A stretch of 64,000 bases of DNA from Asparagopsis taxiformis (GCA_030407315.1 JALQPE010002712.1:1-64000); one strand, 5' to 3'. Counted from the stretch's first letter, positions 20,283-32,596 are shown. The notes: generated from the sequence alone by a model not told the origin. A program made the numbers and translations.

Positions 20283-21092
20283 TGTAATCCCTGCAATCTC
20301 AGTTCGTTCAATCGGTTCTCTGTTCAAATGTTGTGTAGACGATGAAATCCACAATTGTGGTACCTCCGAGTGCGCTTCCCGTCTCTCAGCTTCCTCTCAT
20401 ATACTGTCCGGACAAGACATTCCCTACCTACGTTCAGTCCTGATGAACCTTACGCTGCACCCGCTCAGCACCTCTGACTCTACCTGATCCTGATACCTCC
20501 ACAAAGCGTTTAGCCCTTTCCATCAATCTACACCTAATAGTATGTACCTCTAGCGCATATAATGCAATCGAACCCGTTTACCTCACCACGTCAATTATCA
20601 TTCATATTCCAACAACCTATTTCATCCACACTCTCCACCTCGCTTCTTCTTCCGTACCATTGATTCCTATCAATCGATTCTACGTGAGTTTTATACATTT
20701 ACTACGATCCACCTCTCCTACAAGTCTGAAAAATTCATTTCTACACTAACTTTTGCTACTCACAAATAAACGGTTCCCGTGCAGGCCACTGCTTGAATTT
20801 CTTCCTATTGGCGTACTCGGCTGCAAAGGATTCATAGACTATTTAAACGGTGATCATATAAATGGTTTTCAATGTGCTCCAATGGACAATACACCAAAGA
20901 ACATCAATATGAATTCATTTCAACTACCTATTCACTACTGCGATTCAGTTTTCTTGCATACCAAATCTCATTGCGTTCCTACCCTAGTCGATTCAAAATG
21001 CTTCCTCTTCGTCAGTTGATCAATATTCCTTACAACGAGCAGGTCCTCTGGACATCCTAAAGTTGGTTACTTAACCTTAACTATCGATGAAT
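20283..21092. promoter_or_regulatory. Upstream region of D2, non-coding
   Basis: About 800 bp between the D2 start and the next array, with no credible coding frame. It is conserved in the right arm (31798-32596). It probably contains the D2 promoter; no specific motif is assigned. Confidence 0.4.
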
Positions 21093-21524
21093 TTGCTGTA
21101 ATGAAACGTTTTCTTACAGCAAAGTCATCGTTACGATGACTTTGCTGTAAGAAAAGCATGATTTCTTTACTGTAATGAAAATGCTTTACCATGAACCGGG
21201 TAAAAAATTGTGGCCGCTGTAATGAAACGTTTTCTTACAGCAAAGTCATCGTAACGATGACTTTGCTGTAAGAAAGCAAATCATTACAGCGGCCACAATT
21301 TTTTACCCGGTAAAATTTCTTGCTGATTTTTTACCCGGTAAAAAATTCTTCGGCCACTGCAAGGAAACGGTTCCTTACAGCAAAGTCATCGTTACGATGA
21401 CTTTGCTGTAAGAAAGCAAATCATTACAGCTGCCACGATTTTTTTACCCGGTAAAAAATTCTTGGCCACTGTAATGGAAACGTTTTCTTACAGCAAAGTC
21501 ATCGTAACGATGACTTTGCTGTAA
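21093..21524. repeat. Fold-back array FB4 between D2 and E
   Basis: This is the largest array. It has 37-bp palindromes at 21114-21150, 21235-21271, 21375-21411 and 21488-21524, with three or more TTTTACCSGGTAAAA palindromes and CATTACAGCGGCCA half-sites between them. Unlike FB1-FB3 it lacks the outer GTTTACC ends. It is mirrored, with many small errors, at 31468-31797. Confidence 0.85.
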
Positions 21525-21645
21525 GCATACCTCCCTCCATCCTCTCAGATCCTCTCCCCACTACTTTGCACCAATCCACCACCGCCCTAGAGTGTACAAT
21601 TCATATGTGATGCATCTGGTTATTCATTTTATTCTTCCCTAAAAA

Positions 21646-24600
21646 TCATGCAGCCCTCGGTGGAAATCCGTCTCGCCTACATAGTGCATATATCTCTCCA
21701 CCCTCCAGCAGTCCGGGTCCGTGCCTTACCTCCCTCATGTTCTCATCATATTCGCATACACTCCCATTGCAATAGTGCATACCAAACACCTCAGTGACTC
21801 CCTCACTCATCTCCACAATTACTGTTCGTCGCCTCTCTTCGACCTTGAACACTCCTTCATCAGTTTTTTGCAAACCCAGGCAAACTCCATAAGCTGTACC
21901 TTGCTCATCTCTCGCACTCTCGTTCCTCAGGATAAAGAACGCTAGAACAATAAAAAACCGCGGTTCATAATTAATTCTTCCCCGCATTATCTCTGATGTG
22001 AGACGAGACGCCGGGTACAGAATCGCTTGTGAAGTTGCACCATCCTCACATTTCATCTGTTCAGGGCAAACAGCATGGATGATAGCTCCTGATTCTAGAG
22101 AGCCAGACCTCTGCACTGTTTTCCTTCCCCACTCTGTCGTAGTGCTTCTAGAAACTCTTCTCACCCATTCGGCATACTTTCCACACCCGCTTGTTCCGCT
22201 TCCGTACCTTTCGGTAAAGAACCGTTTGAAAACACCTACAGCACCCTCTGCCATATCACATTTTCCATTCATGTACTCCTTGACCTCGTCAATAGATATA
22301 CCTCCATGCCCTCTCCACGTCACAATTTCACCATCCGCCGACAATATCTTTCCTCGACGCTGGGAGAGAAGCTGGAGAACCGGTTCCTGGAAGCAGTTTT
22401 TCACTACCTCGTCTTCCACATCTATTTCTCTCCCTAGCTCCTGTGAAAGAACGTTGACCATTTGAGAGCATTCGGACGAGGACCAATGTTGTGGCTCCAT
22501 GCCGATTTCGCGCAAAACAATGGCCACTCTCGTCTGCCAGTCATCCGCAAGAACTAATTCCAGCGCTGAAAGCTGTTCGCTTTGGTGATTGGACATTCTC
22601 ACACCTTTCTTCAGCGGCTGATGCATCCGTTCGAATATAAGCTCCTGCACGTGCTTCACAGAGCCGTAGGCAGGAAGCGTATGAACACAAAACTCGACAA
22701 GACGATGAACATTAGGCTTGTCCAAATGTGCTCCTGCTCCCTTCACTTTCCGACAATACTCATTCAACGTCTCCACGTAGTCTACAGTTCTTCCCAGAAT
22801 GTATTCATTCCTGCCACCTTCTCCGTCAGCCGTCTCTACTTCATGTGGACCGTCTTTCCACCATACGGGCATGAAACTAATACACGAAACCAGCTTCTGA
22901 AACATCACTACTAGTTTGACGGCCCCATCAAATTTTTCACGATGACCTTCCCCTTTCCCATCCATCATTCGAGCTGCGTTTTCGAATGCCATAGGTGCTA
23001 TCAGCAGCACACTGAATATGTCACTCATGTTCATGGAAAGCAGATTGTTGGTTCCAAATAAACGGTTCTGCCTTCCCATCCTGAACTTCTTCAGAGCGCC
23101 CAGAATTTGCAATTCAGCTACCTCTCGAATTCGTGGGCTGGCAGCTGAAATACAAGCGTTCAGTACATCTTGTGCCAGTCCAGACAATAGATGGTCAGGT
23201 GCTATCACTGCGGAACGGTACGGGTCAAAAATTGCTGGGACAACTGAAACTCCGTTTTCCGTCTTCGGTACTTCTTCCTGCACTGCTTCCAAGGAAGTGC
23301 TCAGGACATGAAATGGTAAATCTTCCCCTTCTTCTGCAGCCAGTCCGAGAGTGCGAAGCTGGGTTTCTGTGGCATCCTTACGTGTCGATGCATTCCGATA
23401 CTTGCTCCTGGCATGCGTCGATGTTTGCCCGTTCACTACCGAAGTGTATGCATTCTTCGTGCCACCAGTACTGCTCAGGTCATATTTGCGGAAACTGCAG
23501 ATGTGGCACGGAGAGTTTGATGTGTGTCCAAGAACATCCAGGGTATGTGAAACTGCAGGATAGTCTCCAATGCTCCCCACTGGGTCTAGAAATACCACAA
23601 CATCTTCTCCCTCTGCATTTTTCGTTGGGAAACCCTCTGTGCTTCCTCGCACTATATCTTGAACGATATATCGCAATACACAATTTGTGGACACTCCCGG
23701 AGGTGGCAAACCAATCACTCGAACCGCTTGGTAGCTTCCCCTTTTCCGAGGCGGTAGATTGAGAGGTAACATATAGCATCCACCAAAACTTCCCTTCCTG
23801 CTTGTGAATGGTTCAAAGTCATCCGTGTAAAGGAGAAATCGGTAAACAAAGTAGTTTCGACCATCCTCCAGCTTTCCCCAACATGGTGCATCTTCTCGCG
23901 GAGACGCTGGGTGCCATTGCGACCTGTGGTCTCCGAAACCATCCGAGAACACCCCTGAAACACGAATTTCTTCATAGTTGGGGCTTCCTAGTCTATCGGG
24001 CGGGTTTCTGGCTTCAGCAAAGCTCGCGCCCGGTGAAAAGCAAAGTAACATGGTGGATGCTTCTCCGACCTGCTCTTTCAAATACCTGTTCACCAATACG
24101 ACGTGTGGAACAATATCACCCTCTTCCATTCCAATTGGTAATAGAACGGTTATCACGTCCCCAGCTCGTGTTCCTTTTCCCTTGGCTCCTGCTCCGATTA
24201 CACATTGCGATATCGCTCGCAGAGCATGCTGCCTCTCCCATTCCAATAGATGTGACATTCGCGGCTGCAGATATTTTTCGACATGCACATCATGCTCACC
24301 GTCGTGTCGAGCCTCATAGGTAACTATGGTCCTAGCATGAAGTTCCCACAACGACGTAACCGCCACTCTTCTCCTCTTCGGTTTCCCACCATCTCTGTCA
24401 TTCTTCCTGAACCCTTTTGCTCTTTCGATGACGGCAACCTGACGAGCTCCTGGATGACATCGGATTCGAATTGCTGTTCCATCAGGTACATAAATGTGCT
24501 TCAAACCCTTTTTCCCATCGCTGTCAATGGGAACAACTGCTGTGCGAACGAATGGGTCGCTCAAAACACCCCTCCTGCACTTTGCAATGAACGAATCTTC

Positions 24601-25020
24601 AATGCTGCACTCTGCGGTTGATTTTTCTCCTTCCGAGCTTCGATTGTTCGCATCACTGCGGAATGCTTTAAAGATTGGTCGAGTCTGGACATCTTTCAGA
24701 GCCCATGTGCTTGGGAGTACAATACGAACTTTCGCCATTCCTCCACAATTGTCTCTGTCATCTGTTGTTCCACGGGTTCCTACTGCACCTCGATGCTGTG
24801 CAGCTCTTGCTCCGCTCTTTCGAAGGTCTATCGGAAACTCGATGTCACAGCTCTTTGCATAGCAGTGTTTCCTCAAGAATGGTAGTATCTTCTGTCGCAT
24901 CACAGAGTCCGACGGGACGTGCTCACTTGGATCTCTGCGGAAATTCATTCCGAACAGGGTACCTTCATAGTGGGCTCTTGTCATTCTTTGAGTTCCACTC
25001 AGCTGAAGAGCCCCATACAT
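21646..25020 (-). CDS. Transposase E (CACTA/Plavaka-like DDE type), intact copy
   Basis: A 1124-residue protein. The core resembles transposases of the CACTA/Plavaka group: LLYTDDFEPF (D400/D401) followed by SFGGCYMLPLNLP, then VVFLDPVGSIGDYPA (D479, D486), and LGHTSNSPCHICSF with a CxxC (C505, C508). Further on, HVQELIFERMHQPLKKG (E793, E797) is the likely third acidic residue. A KPKRRR cluster (213-218) may direct it to the nucleus. It would cut and join the CACTA ends in the nucleus. An overlapping upstream frame (24999-25457) reads as a natural N-terminal extension, so the true protein may be longer, joined by an intron or broken by a frameshift. E is the innermost gene of the arm. Assignment of catalytic residues is by pattern only. 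Confidence 0.8.
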   Translation of the reverse strand: MYGALQLSGTQRMTRAHYEGTLFGMNFRRDPSEHVPSDSVMRQKILPFLRKHCYAKSCDIEFPIDLRKSGARAAQHRGAVGTRGTTDDRDNCGGMAKVRIVLPSTWALKDVQTRPIFKAFRSDANNRSSEGEKSTAECSIEDSFIAKCRRGVLSDPFVRTAVVPIDSDGKKGLKHIYVPDGTAIRIRCHPGARQVAVIERAKGFRKNDRDGGKPKRRRVAVTSLWELHARTIVTYEARHDGEHDVHVEKYLQPRMSHLLEWERQHALRAISQCVIGAGAKGKGTRAGDVITVLLPIGMEEGDIVPHVVLVNRYLKEQVGEASTMLLCFSPGASFAEARNPPDRLGSPNYEEIRVSGVFSDGFGDHRSQWHPASPREDAPCWGKLEDGRNYFVYRFLLYTDDFEPFTSRKGSFGGCYMLPLNLPPRKRGSYQAVRVIGLPPPGVSTNCVLRYIVQDIVRGSTEGFPTKNAEGEDVVVFLDPVGSIGDYPAVSHTLDVLGHTSNSPCHICSFRKYDLSSTGGTKNAYTSVVNGQTSTHARSKYRNASTRKDATETQLRTLGLAAEEGEDLPFHVLSTSLEAVQEEVPKTENGVSVVPAIFDPYRSAVIAPDHLLSGLAQDVLNACISAASPRIREVAELQILGALKKFRMGRQNRLFGTNNLLSMNMSDIFSVLLIAPMAFENAARMMDGKGEGHREKFDGAVKLVVMFQKLVSCISFMPVWWKDGPHEVETADGEGGRNEYILGRTVDYVETLNEYCRKVKGAGAHLDKPNVHRLVEFCVHTLPAYGSVKHVQELIFERMHQPLKKGVRMSNHQSEQLSALELVLADDWQTRVAIVLREIGMEPQHWSSSECSQMVNVLSQELGREIDVEDEVVKNCFQEPVLQLLSQRRGKILSADGEIVTWRGHGGISIDEVKEYMNGKCDMAEGAVGVFKRFFTERYGSGTSGCGKYAEWVRRVSRSTTTEWGRKTVQRSGSLESGAIIHAVCPEQMKCEDGATSQAILYPASRLTSEIMRGRINYEPRFFIVLAFFILRNESARDEQGTAYGVCLGLQKTDEGVFKVEERRRTVIVEMSEGVTEVFGMHYCNGSVCEYDENMREVRHGPGLLEGGEIYALCRRDGFPPRAA

Positions 25021-25457
25021 CGCAGGCCATTGTAGTAGTATGCCTTGAAATCACCACATGCTTCATCCCCAGCATTTCGGTCTATCGGGCCTCCAGTTGA
25101 AATGGAATCAGAACCTCGTCCGGTTGCTTCTTCCGATTCCATTAGCGTGCTCGATGCTACGTAGATGTCACTTCCAGCTTCATCGTTGTTGCTGTACACA
25201 TCAATACAACCTTCTATTGTGTCACCCATAGGGATTGGGGACTCCAATAGGTCATCTGTGGTACACTCACGTCGTAGCTCATTACCTCTCGGGATTTCTT
25301 TGTTCATGCAGGCTGCATCACTGCTGCGGATTTCTCCCTGCAGTTTCCCAGGAAGCTGTTTACTGGGACTGGCCACATTGAGTGAATCGAATCTCGCCTT
25401 TGTCCTACGACTTGTGGTTTTCTTTCGAATAGGAGTCCGTCTCGGAGCATCTTGATG
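24999..25457 (-). CDS. Probable N-terminal part of transposase E in another frame
   Basis: The open frame begins upstream without its own ATG (reading DAPRRTPIRKKTTSRR) and runs to TGA at 24999, ending CGDFKAYYYNGLRC plus MGLFS. It overlaps the ATG of E by 22 bases in a different frame. In the right arm the same place has ATGGCTCCGAG (27525), which supplies a start codon in this frame; the left arm lacks one G there. The basic N-terminus followed by an acidic stretch fits a DNA-binding or nuclear leader. It could be an upstream exon, a frameshifted N-terminus, or a separate small protein. Confidence 0.5.
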   Translation of the reverse strand, partial: HQDAPRRTPIRKKTTSRRTKARFDSLNVASPSKQLPGKLQGEIRSSDAACMNKEIPRGNELRRECTTDDLLESPIPMGDTIEGCIDVYSNNDEAGSDIYVASSTLMESEEATGRGSDSISTGGPIDRNAGDEACGDFKAYYYNGLRCMGLFS

Positions 25458-26475
25458 TTTTTGTTCTTTTCTTCTTCGCTCAGTTTTGTTGCATAGAATA
25501 CAACTCTAAACTTCTATGACATGACTACTATCTCAATACAGTACTACTACTTTTAACCGTTACGAAACCTTTCCAGGCTTTCATTCGATCCAATGAACTG
25601 GTTCACCACAATGCTTTGCCCTATGCTCATTGCTTTATGCACATTGATTGCTATTTCATCCGGACTCAACATCGTTTGCTATCTTGTATCGCATTCCCTA
25701 ACCACAAACCCAGCCCAAGATGTATCCATTTCCGGAAAACGGCCGTTTATTTCGCAGTGATGCTCTAGGCACTAATACTGAATCTGATTTTCTCATACAC
25801 GTACTTCCTACTCGTATACTCTACCATTTTCGGCCCTATTTACAAGTTGAAAGCACAATCTCTCGTTGAATCGTACTCGGTGTGATATCTTAAATTAGCA
25901 TAAATTTATATATTGCAATGCAGATTCACTGCTCGCTTGCAACATGAAAATTATAAAATTTCTCCCACACTGCTGTTTCCTAGCCGCCCACATCCACGTG
26001 GCCCGCTTTGACTGCCTGCCAAGTGTGCTCAGAGCATGCAATGACGTCATCGATATATACCGTCCAAATCATCACTGGAAGCGCGGACTCCTCGTCCAGG
26101 AAAGTGCGCCATTTTTCCTACTCCTCGCCTCCCCCTTTCAGTAGGCCCCATATGCTAGTGTTTTCCTATATTTCTGTAGTGATGACGTCATTATAGACTA
26201 GAGAAGGCGGTAGAAGATACAATAATTTTGCGCCTGTCTGCCAGGTCATGTGCTTCAAAGCGTAATTCGCACCCTAGGTATCGTTTTTCTGGGCCACCCA
26301 TCGCACCGCTCCGTTTCAATTCATCCCTCTATTGTTCTCCTACACGTCATTTCCGCCCGCAGAGTGCTACTTAAAACAACAGATTCTGGAAATCCTGTTT
26401 CCATCTTCATATCCGTCGGGAAAAAAAAAAAAAGCAACAACTCTGGCTGTGGAAGCAGTTATAGATCATCTATAC
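25458..26475. other. Non-coding inner arm, left of the palindrome turn
   Basis: About 1 kb without a credible coding frame, AT-rich in part, matched in inverted form by 26492-27524. It probably includes the promoter of E. Frames crossing 26483 are by-products of the palindrome. Confidence 0.5.
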
Positions 26476-26491
26476 TGCTCCAAAGCGTAAG
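26476..26491. repeat. Turn of the 48-kb palindrome
   Basis: The last clearly paired bases are GATCATCTATA (26464-26474) on the left and TGTAGATAATC (26492-26502) on the right. GAAGCAGT/ACTGCTTC and GCAACAAC/GTTGTTGC pair further out. The unpaired spacer is only about 16 bases. Arms this long and close are hard to clone and assemble, so the region deserves caution. Confidence 0.7.
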
Positions 26492-27524
26492 TGTAGATAA
26501 TCAATACTGCTTCCAGACCAAGGGTTGTTGCTTTGTTTCCGACGGATATGAAGATGGAAACAGGGATTCCAGAATCTGTTGTTTAAGTAGCACTCTGCGG
26601 GCGGAAATGACGTGTAGGAGAACAATAGAGTGATGAATTTGAAACGGAGCGGGCGATGGGAGGCCTCAGTGAAAAACGATACCTAGGGTGCGAATACGCT
26701 TTCTAGCACATGACCTGCAGATCAGCAAACAGGCGCAATATTATTGTATCTCTACCGCCTTCTTAGTCTATAATGACGTTTACACTCAGAAAATAGGAAA
26801 AAACACTAGCATATGGGGCCTAAAGAAAATTAGGCGAGGAGTAGGAAAAATGGCGCACTCCTGGACGAGGAGTCCGCGCTTCCAGTGATGATTTGGACGG
26901 TATAATCGATGACGTCATTGCATGCTCTGAGCACACTTGGCAGGCCGTCAAAGCGGGCCACGTGGAGTGGGCGGAGGAAACAGCAGGGTGGGAGAAATTT
27001 TATAATTTTCATGTTGCAAGCGAGCAGTGAATCTGCATTGCAATATATAAATTATGCTATTTAAGATATCACACCGAGTACGATTCAACACGAGAGATTG
27101 TGCTTTCAACTTGTAAATAGGGGCGAAAATGGTAGAGTATACGAGTAGGAAGTACGTGTTTATGAGAAAATCCCAGATTCAGTATTAGTGCCTAGAGCAT
27201 CACTGCGAAATAAACTGCGCCTGCCCGTTTCCGGAAATGGATACATCTTGGCTGGGTTGTGTGGTTAGGGAAGCGATACAAGATAGCAAAACGAGTTGAG
27301 TCCGCCGATGAAATAGCAATCAATGTGCATAAAGCATGAGCATAGGGCAAAGCATTTGTGGTGAACCAGTTCATTGGATCGAATGAAGCCTGGAAAAGTT
27401 TTCGTACACGGTTCTTTAAAAGTAGGAGTACTGTATTGAGATAGGTACGTCATGTAACTAGAAGTTTAGAGTTGTATTCTATGCAAAAACTGAGCGAAGA
27501 GAAGAAAGAACAAAAAACATCAAG
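26492..27524. other. Non-coding inner arm, right of the turn
   Basis: Inverted copy of 25458-26475 with numerous small insertions, deletions and substitutions. No gene. Confidence 0.5.
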
Positions 27525-30500
27525 ATGGCTCCGAGACGGACTCCTATTCCGAAAAGAAAACCACAAGTCGTAGTGACAAAGGCGGCATTCGATTCACTCA
27601 TGGGCCAGTCCCAGTAAACAGCTCCTGGGAAACTGCAGGAGAGAACATCCGCTAGCAGTGATGCAGCCTGCATGAACAAAAAATCCCGAGAGGTAATGAG
27701 CTACAGACGTGAGTGACAATCACCCCTTTTTGACCCTATGGAGTCCCCAATCCCTATGGGTGACACAATAGAAGGTGTGTATTGATGCGGACTATGCAAA
27801 AACGCCATGAAGCGAAGTGAACCTGAAAGTGACAGTAACACGTAGCATCGAGCACGCATAGAATCGGAAGAAGAAGACAGCACCGGACGAGGTTCTGATT
27901 CCAATTCAACTGGAGCCCGATAGACCGAAATGCTGGGGATGAAGCAGTGGTGATTTCAAGGCATTACTACAATGGCCTGCGATGTATGGGGCTCTTCAGC
28001 TGAGTGGAACTCAAAGAATGACAAGAAGCCCACTATGAAGGTACCCTGTTCGGAATGAATTTCCGCAGAGATCCAAGTGAGCACCGTCCCGTCGGACTCT
28101 GTGAGCGACAGAAGATACTACCATTCTTGAGGAAACACTGCTATGCAAAGAGCTGTGGACATCGAGTTTCCGATAGACCTTCGAAAGAGCGGAGCAAGAG
28201 CTGCACAGCATCGAGGTGCAGTAGGAACCCGTGAACAACAGATGACAGAGACAATTGTGGAGGAATGGCGAAAGTTCGTATTGTACTCCCAAGCACATGG
28301 GCTCTGAAAGATGTCCAGACTCGACCAATCTTTAAAGCATTCCGCAGTGATGCGAACAATCGAAGCTCGGAAGGAGAAAAAATCAACCGCAGAGTGCAGC
28401 ATTGAAGATTCGTTCATTGCAAAGTGCAGGAGGGGTGTTTTGAGCGACCCATTCGTTCGCACAGCAGTTGTTCCCATTGACAGCGATGGGAAAAAGGTTT
28501 GAAGCACATTATGTACCTGATGGAACAGCAATTCGAATCCGATGTCATCCAGGAGCTCGTCAGGTTGCCGTCATCGAAAGAGCAAAAGGGTTCAGGAAGA
28601 ATGACAGAGATGGTGGGAAACCGAAGAGGAGAAGAGTGGCGGTTACGTCGTTGTGGGAACTTCATGCTAGGACCATAGTTACCTATGAGGCTCGACACGA
28701 CGGTGAGCATGATGTGCATGTCGAAAAATATCTGCAGCCGCGAATGTCACATCTATTGGAATGGGAGAGGCAGCATGCTCTGCGAGCGATATCGCAATGT
28801 GTAATCGGAGCAGGAGCCAAGGGAAAAGGAACACGAGCTGGGGACGTGATAACCGTTCTATTACCAATTGGAATGGAAGAGGGGTGATATTGCACACGTC
28901 GTATTGGTGAACAGGTATTTGAAAGAGCAGGTCGGAGAAGCATCCACCATGTTACTTTGCTTTTCACCGGGCGCGAGCTTTGCTGAAGCCAGAAACCCGC
29001 CCGATAGACTAGGAAGCCCCAACTATGAAGAAATTCGTGTTTCAGGGGTGTTCTCGGATGGTTTCGGAGACCACAGGTCGCAATGGCACCCAGCGTCTCC
29101 GCGAGAAGATGCACCATGTTGGGGAAAGCTGGAGGATGGTCGAAACTACTTTGTTTACCGATTTCTCCTTTACACGGATGACTTTGAACCATTCACAAGC
29201 AGGAAGGGAAGTTTGGTGGATGCTATATGTTACCTCTCAATCTACCGCCTCGGAAAAGGGGAAGCTACCAAGCGGTTCGAGTGATTGGTTTGCCACCTCC
29301 GGGAGTGTCCACAAATTGTGTATTGCGATATATCGTTCAAGATATAGTGCGAGGAAGCACAGAGGGTTTCCCAACGAAAAATGCAGAGGGAGAAGATGTG
29401 TGGTATTTCTAGACCCAGTGGGGAGCATTGGAGACTATCCTGCAGTTTCACATACCTGGATGTTCTTGGACACACATCAAACTCTCCGTGCCACATCTGC
29501 AGTTTCCGCAAATATGACCTGAGCAGTACTGGTGGCACGAAGAATGCATACACTTCGGTAGTGAACGGGCAAACATCGACGCATGCCAGGAGCAAGTATC
29601 GGAATGCATCGACACGTAAGGATGCCACAGAAACCCAGCTTCGCTCTCGGACTGGCTGCAGAAGAAGGGGAAGATTTACCATTTCATGTCCTGAGCACTT
29701 CCTTGGAAGCAGTGCAGGAAGAAGAAGTACCGAAGACGGAAAACGGAGTTTCAGTTGTCCCAGCAATTTTTGACCCGTACCGTTCCGCAGTGATAGCACC
29801 TGACCATCTATTGTCTGGACTGGCACAAGATGTACTGAACGCTTGTATTTCAGCTGCCAGCCCACGAATCGAGAGGTAGCTGAATTGCAAATTCTGGGCG
29901 CTCTGAAGAAGTTCAGGATGGGAAGGCAGAACCGTTATTTGGAACCAACAATCTGCTTTCCATGAACATGAGTGACATATTCAGTGTGCTTCTGATAGCA
30001 CCTATGGCATTCGAAAACGCAGCTCGAATGATGGATGGGAAAGGGGAAGGTCATCGTGAAAAATTTGATGGGGCCGTCAAACTAGTAGTGATGTTCAGAA
30101 GCTGGTTTCGTGTATTAGTTTCATGCCCGTATGGTGGAAAGACGGTCCCCATGAAGTAGAGACGGCTGACGGAGAAGGTGGCAGGAATGAATACATTCTG
30201 GGAAGAACTGTAGACTACGTGGAGACGTTGAATGAGTATTGTCGGAAAGTGAAGGGAGCAGGAGCACATTTGGACAAGCCTAATGTTCATCGTCTTGTCG
30301 AGTTTTGTGTTCATACGCTTCCTGCCTACGGCTCTGTGAAGCACGTGCAGGAGCTTATATTCGAACGGATGCATCAGCCGCTGAAGAAAGGTGTGAGAAT
30401 GTCCAATCACCAAAGCGAACAGCTTTCAGCGCTGGAATTAGTTCTTGCGGATGACTGGCAGACGAGAGTGGCCATTGTTTTGCGCGAAATCGGCATGGAG

Positions 30501-31347
30501 CCACAACATTGGTCCTCGTCCGAATGCTCTCAAATGGTCAACGTTCTTTCACAGGAGCTAGGGAGAGAAATAGATGTGGAAGACGAGGTAGTGAAAAACT
30601 GCTTCCAGGAACCGGTTCTCCAGCTTCTCTCCCAGCGTCGAGGAAAGATATTGTCGGCGGATGGTGAAATTGTGACGTGGAGAGGGCATGGAGGTATATC
30701 TATTGACGAGGTCAAGGAGTACATGAATGGAAAATGTGATATGGCAGAGGGTGCTGTAGGTGTTTTCAAACGGTTCTTTACCGAAAGGTACGGAAGCGGA
30801 ACAAGCGGGTGTGGAAAGTATGCCGAATGGGTGAGAAGAGTTTCTAGAAGCACTACGACAGAGTGGGGAGGAAAACAGTGCAGAGGTCTGGCTCTCTAGA
30901 ATCAGGAGCTATCATCCATGCTGTTTGCCCTGAACAGAGGACATGTGAGGATGGTGCAACTTCACAAGCGATTCTGTACCCGGCGTCTCGTCTCACATCA
31001 GAGATAATGCGGGGAAGAATTAATTATGAACCGCGGTTTTTTATTGTTCTAGCGTTCTTTATCCTGAGGAACGAGAGTGCGAGAGATGAGCAAGGTACAG
31101 CTTATGGAGTTTGCCTGGGTTTGCAAAAAAATGATGAAGGAGTGTTCAAGGTCGAAGAGAGGCGACGAACAGTAATTGTGGAGATGAGTGAGGGAGTCAC
31201 TGAGGTGTTTGTATGCACTATTGCAATGGGAGTGTATGCGAATATGATGAGAACATGAGGGAGGTAAGGCACGGACCCGGACTGCTGGAGGGTGGAGAGA
31301 TATATGCACTATGTAGGCGAGACGGATTTCCACCGAGGGCTGCATGA
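27525..31347 (+). pseudogene. Transposase E, right copy, multiply frameshifted
   Basis: It starts with ATGGCTCCGAG at 27525 in the frame of the upstream leader and ends at TGA 31345-31347. All segments of the left copy are present, including the GGCYMLPLNLP, CHIC and ELIFERMHQ regions, but they lie in different frames because of single-base indels. The part from about 30123 to 30890 is open and nearly identical to the left copy. The first 600 bp (27525-28130) is much noisier than the rest. The near absence of substitutions beside so many indels points to poor consensus quality at least as much as to decay. Confidence 0.7.
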
Positions 31348-31467
31348 TTTTAGGGAAGAATAAAATGAATAACCAGATGCATCACATATGAATTGTACAC
31401 TCTAGGGCGGTGGTGGATTGGTGCAAAGTAGTGGGGAGAGGATCTGAGAGGATGGAGGGAGGTATGC

Positions 31468-31797
31468 TTACAGCAAAAGTCATCGTTACGATGACTTTGC
31501 TGTAAGAAAACGTTTCCATTACAGTGGGCCAAGAAATTTTTACCGGGTAAAAAAAATCGTGGCAGCTGTAATGATTTGCTTTCTTACAGCAAAAGTCAGT
31601 TAACGATGACTTGCGTAAGGAAACCGTTTCATTGAGTGGCCGGAAAGCCAATCATTACAGCTGCAACAATGTTTCTACCCCGGTAAAGAAAGAAATCAGG
31701 GCTGCTGTAATGTTCACCTTTTCTTACAGAAAGTCATCGTAACGATGACTTTGCTGTCCTAAGAAAACGTTTCATTACAGCAAATTCATCGATAGTT
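31468..31797. repeat. Fold-back array, right copy of FB4
   Basis: Same 37-bp and TTTTACC-type palindromes as 21093-21524, but with internal indels (for example at 31588-31620 and 31700-31765) that spoil perfect symmetry. Confidence 0.75.
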
Positions 31798-32596
31798 AAG
31801 GTAAGTAACCAACTTTAGGATGTCCAGAGGACCTGCTCGTTGTAAGGAATAAGGAATATTGATCAACTGACGAGGAGGAAGCATTTTGAATCGACTAGGG
31901 TAGGAACGCAATGAGATTTGGTATGCAAAAAAACTGAATCGCAGTAGTGAATAGGTAGTTGAAAGAATTCATATTGATGTTCTTGGTGTATTGTCCATTG
32001 GAGCACATTGAAAACCATTTATATGATCACCGTTTAAATAGTCTATGAATCCTTTGCAGCCGAGTACGCCAATAGGAAGAAATTCAAGCAGTGGCCTGCA
32101 CGGGAACCGTCATTTGTGAGTAGCAAAGTTAGTGTAGAAATGAATTTTCAGACTTGTAGGAGAGGTGGATCGTAGTAAATGTATAAAACTCACGTAGAAT
32201 CGATTGATAGGAATCAATGGTACGGAAGAAGAAGCGAGGTGGAGAGTGTGGATGAAATAGGTTGTTGGAATATGAATGATAATTGACGTGGTGAGGTAAA
32301 CGGGTTCGATTGCATTATATGCGCTAGAGGTACATACTATTAGGTGTAGATTGATGGAAAGGGCTAAACGCTTTGTGGAGGTATCAGGATCAGGTAGAGT
32401 CAGAGGTGCTGAGCGGGTGTGCAGCGTAAGGTCATCAGGACTGAACGTAGGTAGGGAATGTCTTGTCCGGACAGTATAAGAGAGGAAGCTGAGAGAGACG
32501 GGAAGCGCACTCGGAGGTACCACAATTGTGGATTTCATCGTCTACACAACATTGAACAGAGAACCGATTGAACGAACTGAGATTGCAGGGATTACA
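31798..32596. other. Non-coding, right copy of the D2 upstream region
   Basis: Inverted equivalent of 20283-21092. No credible gene. Confidence 0.45.

Noticed and set aside
26250..26633. 127-codon frame crossing the palindrome turn
   Set aside because: It reads through the turn and contains the two arms as mirror text; it is a by-product of the palindrome with a poly-lysine run.
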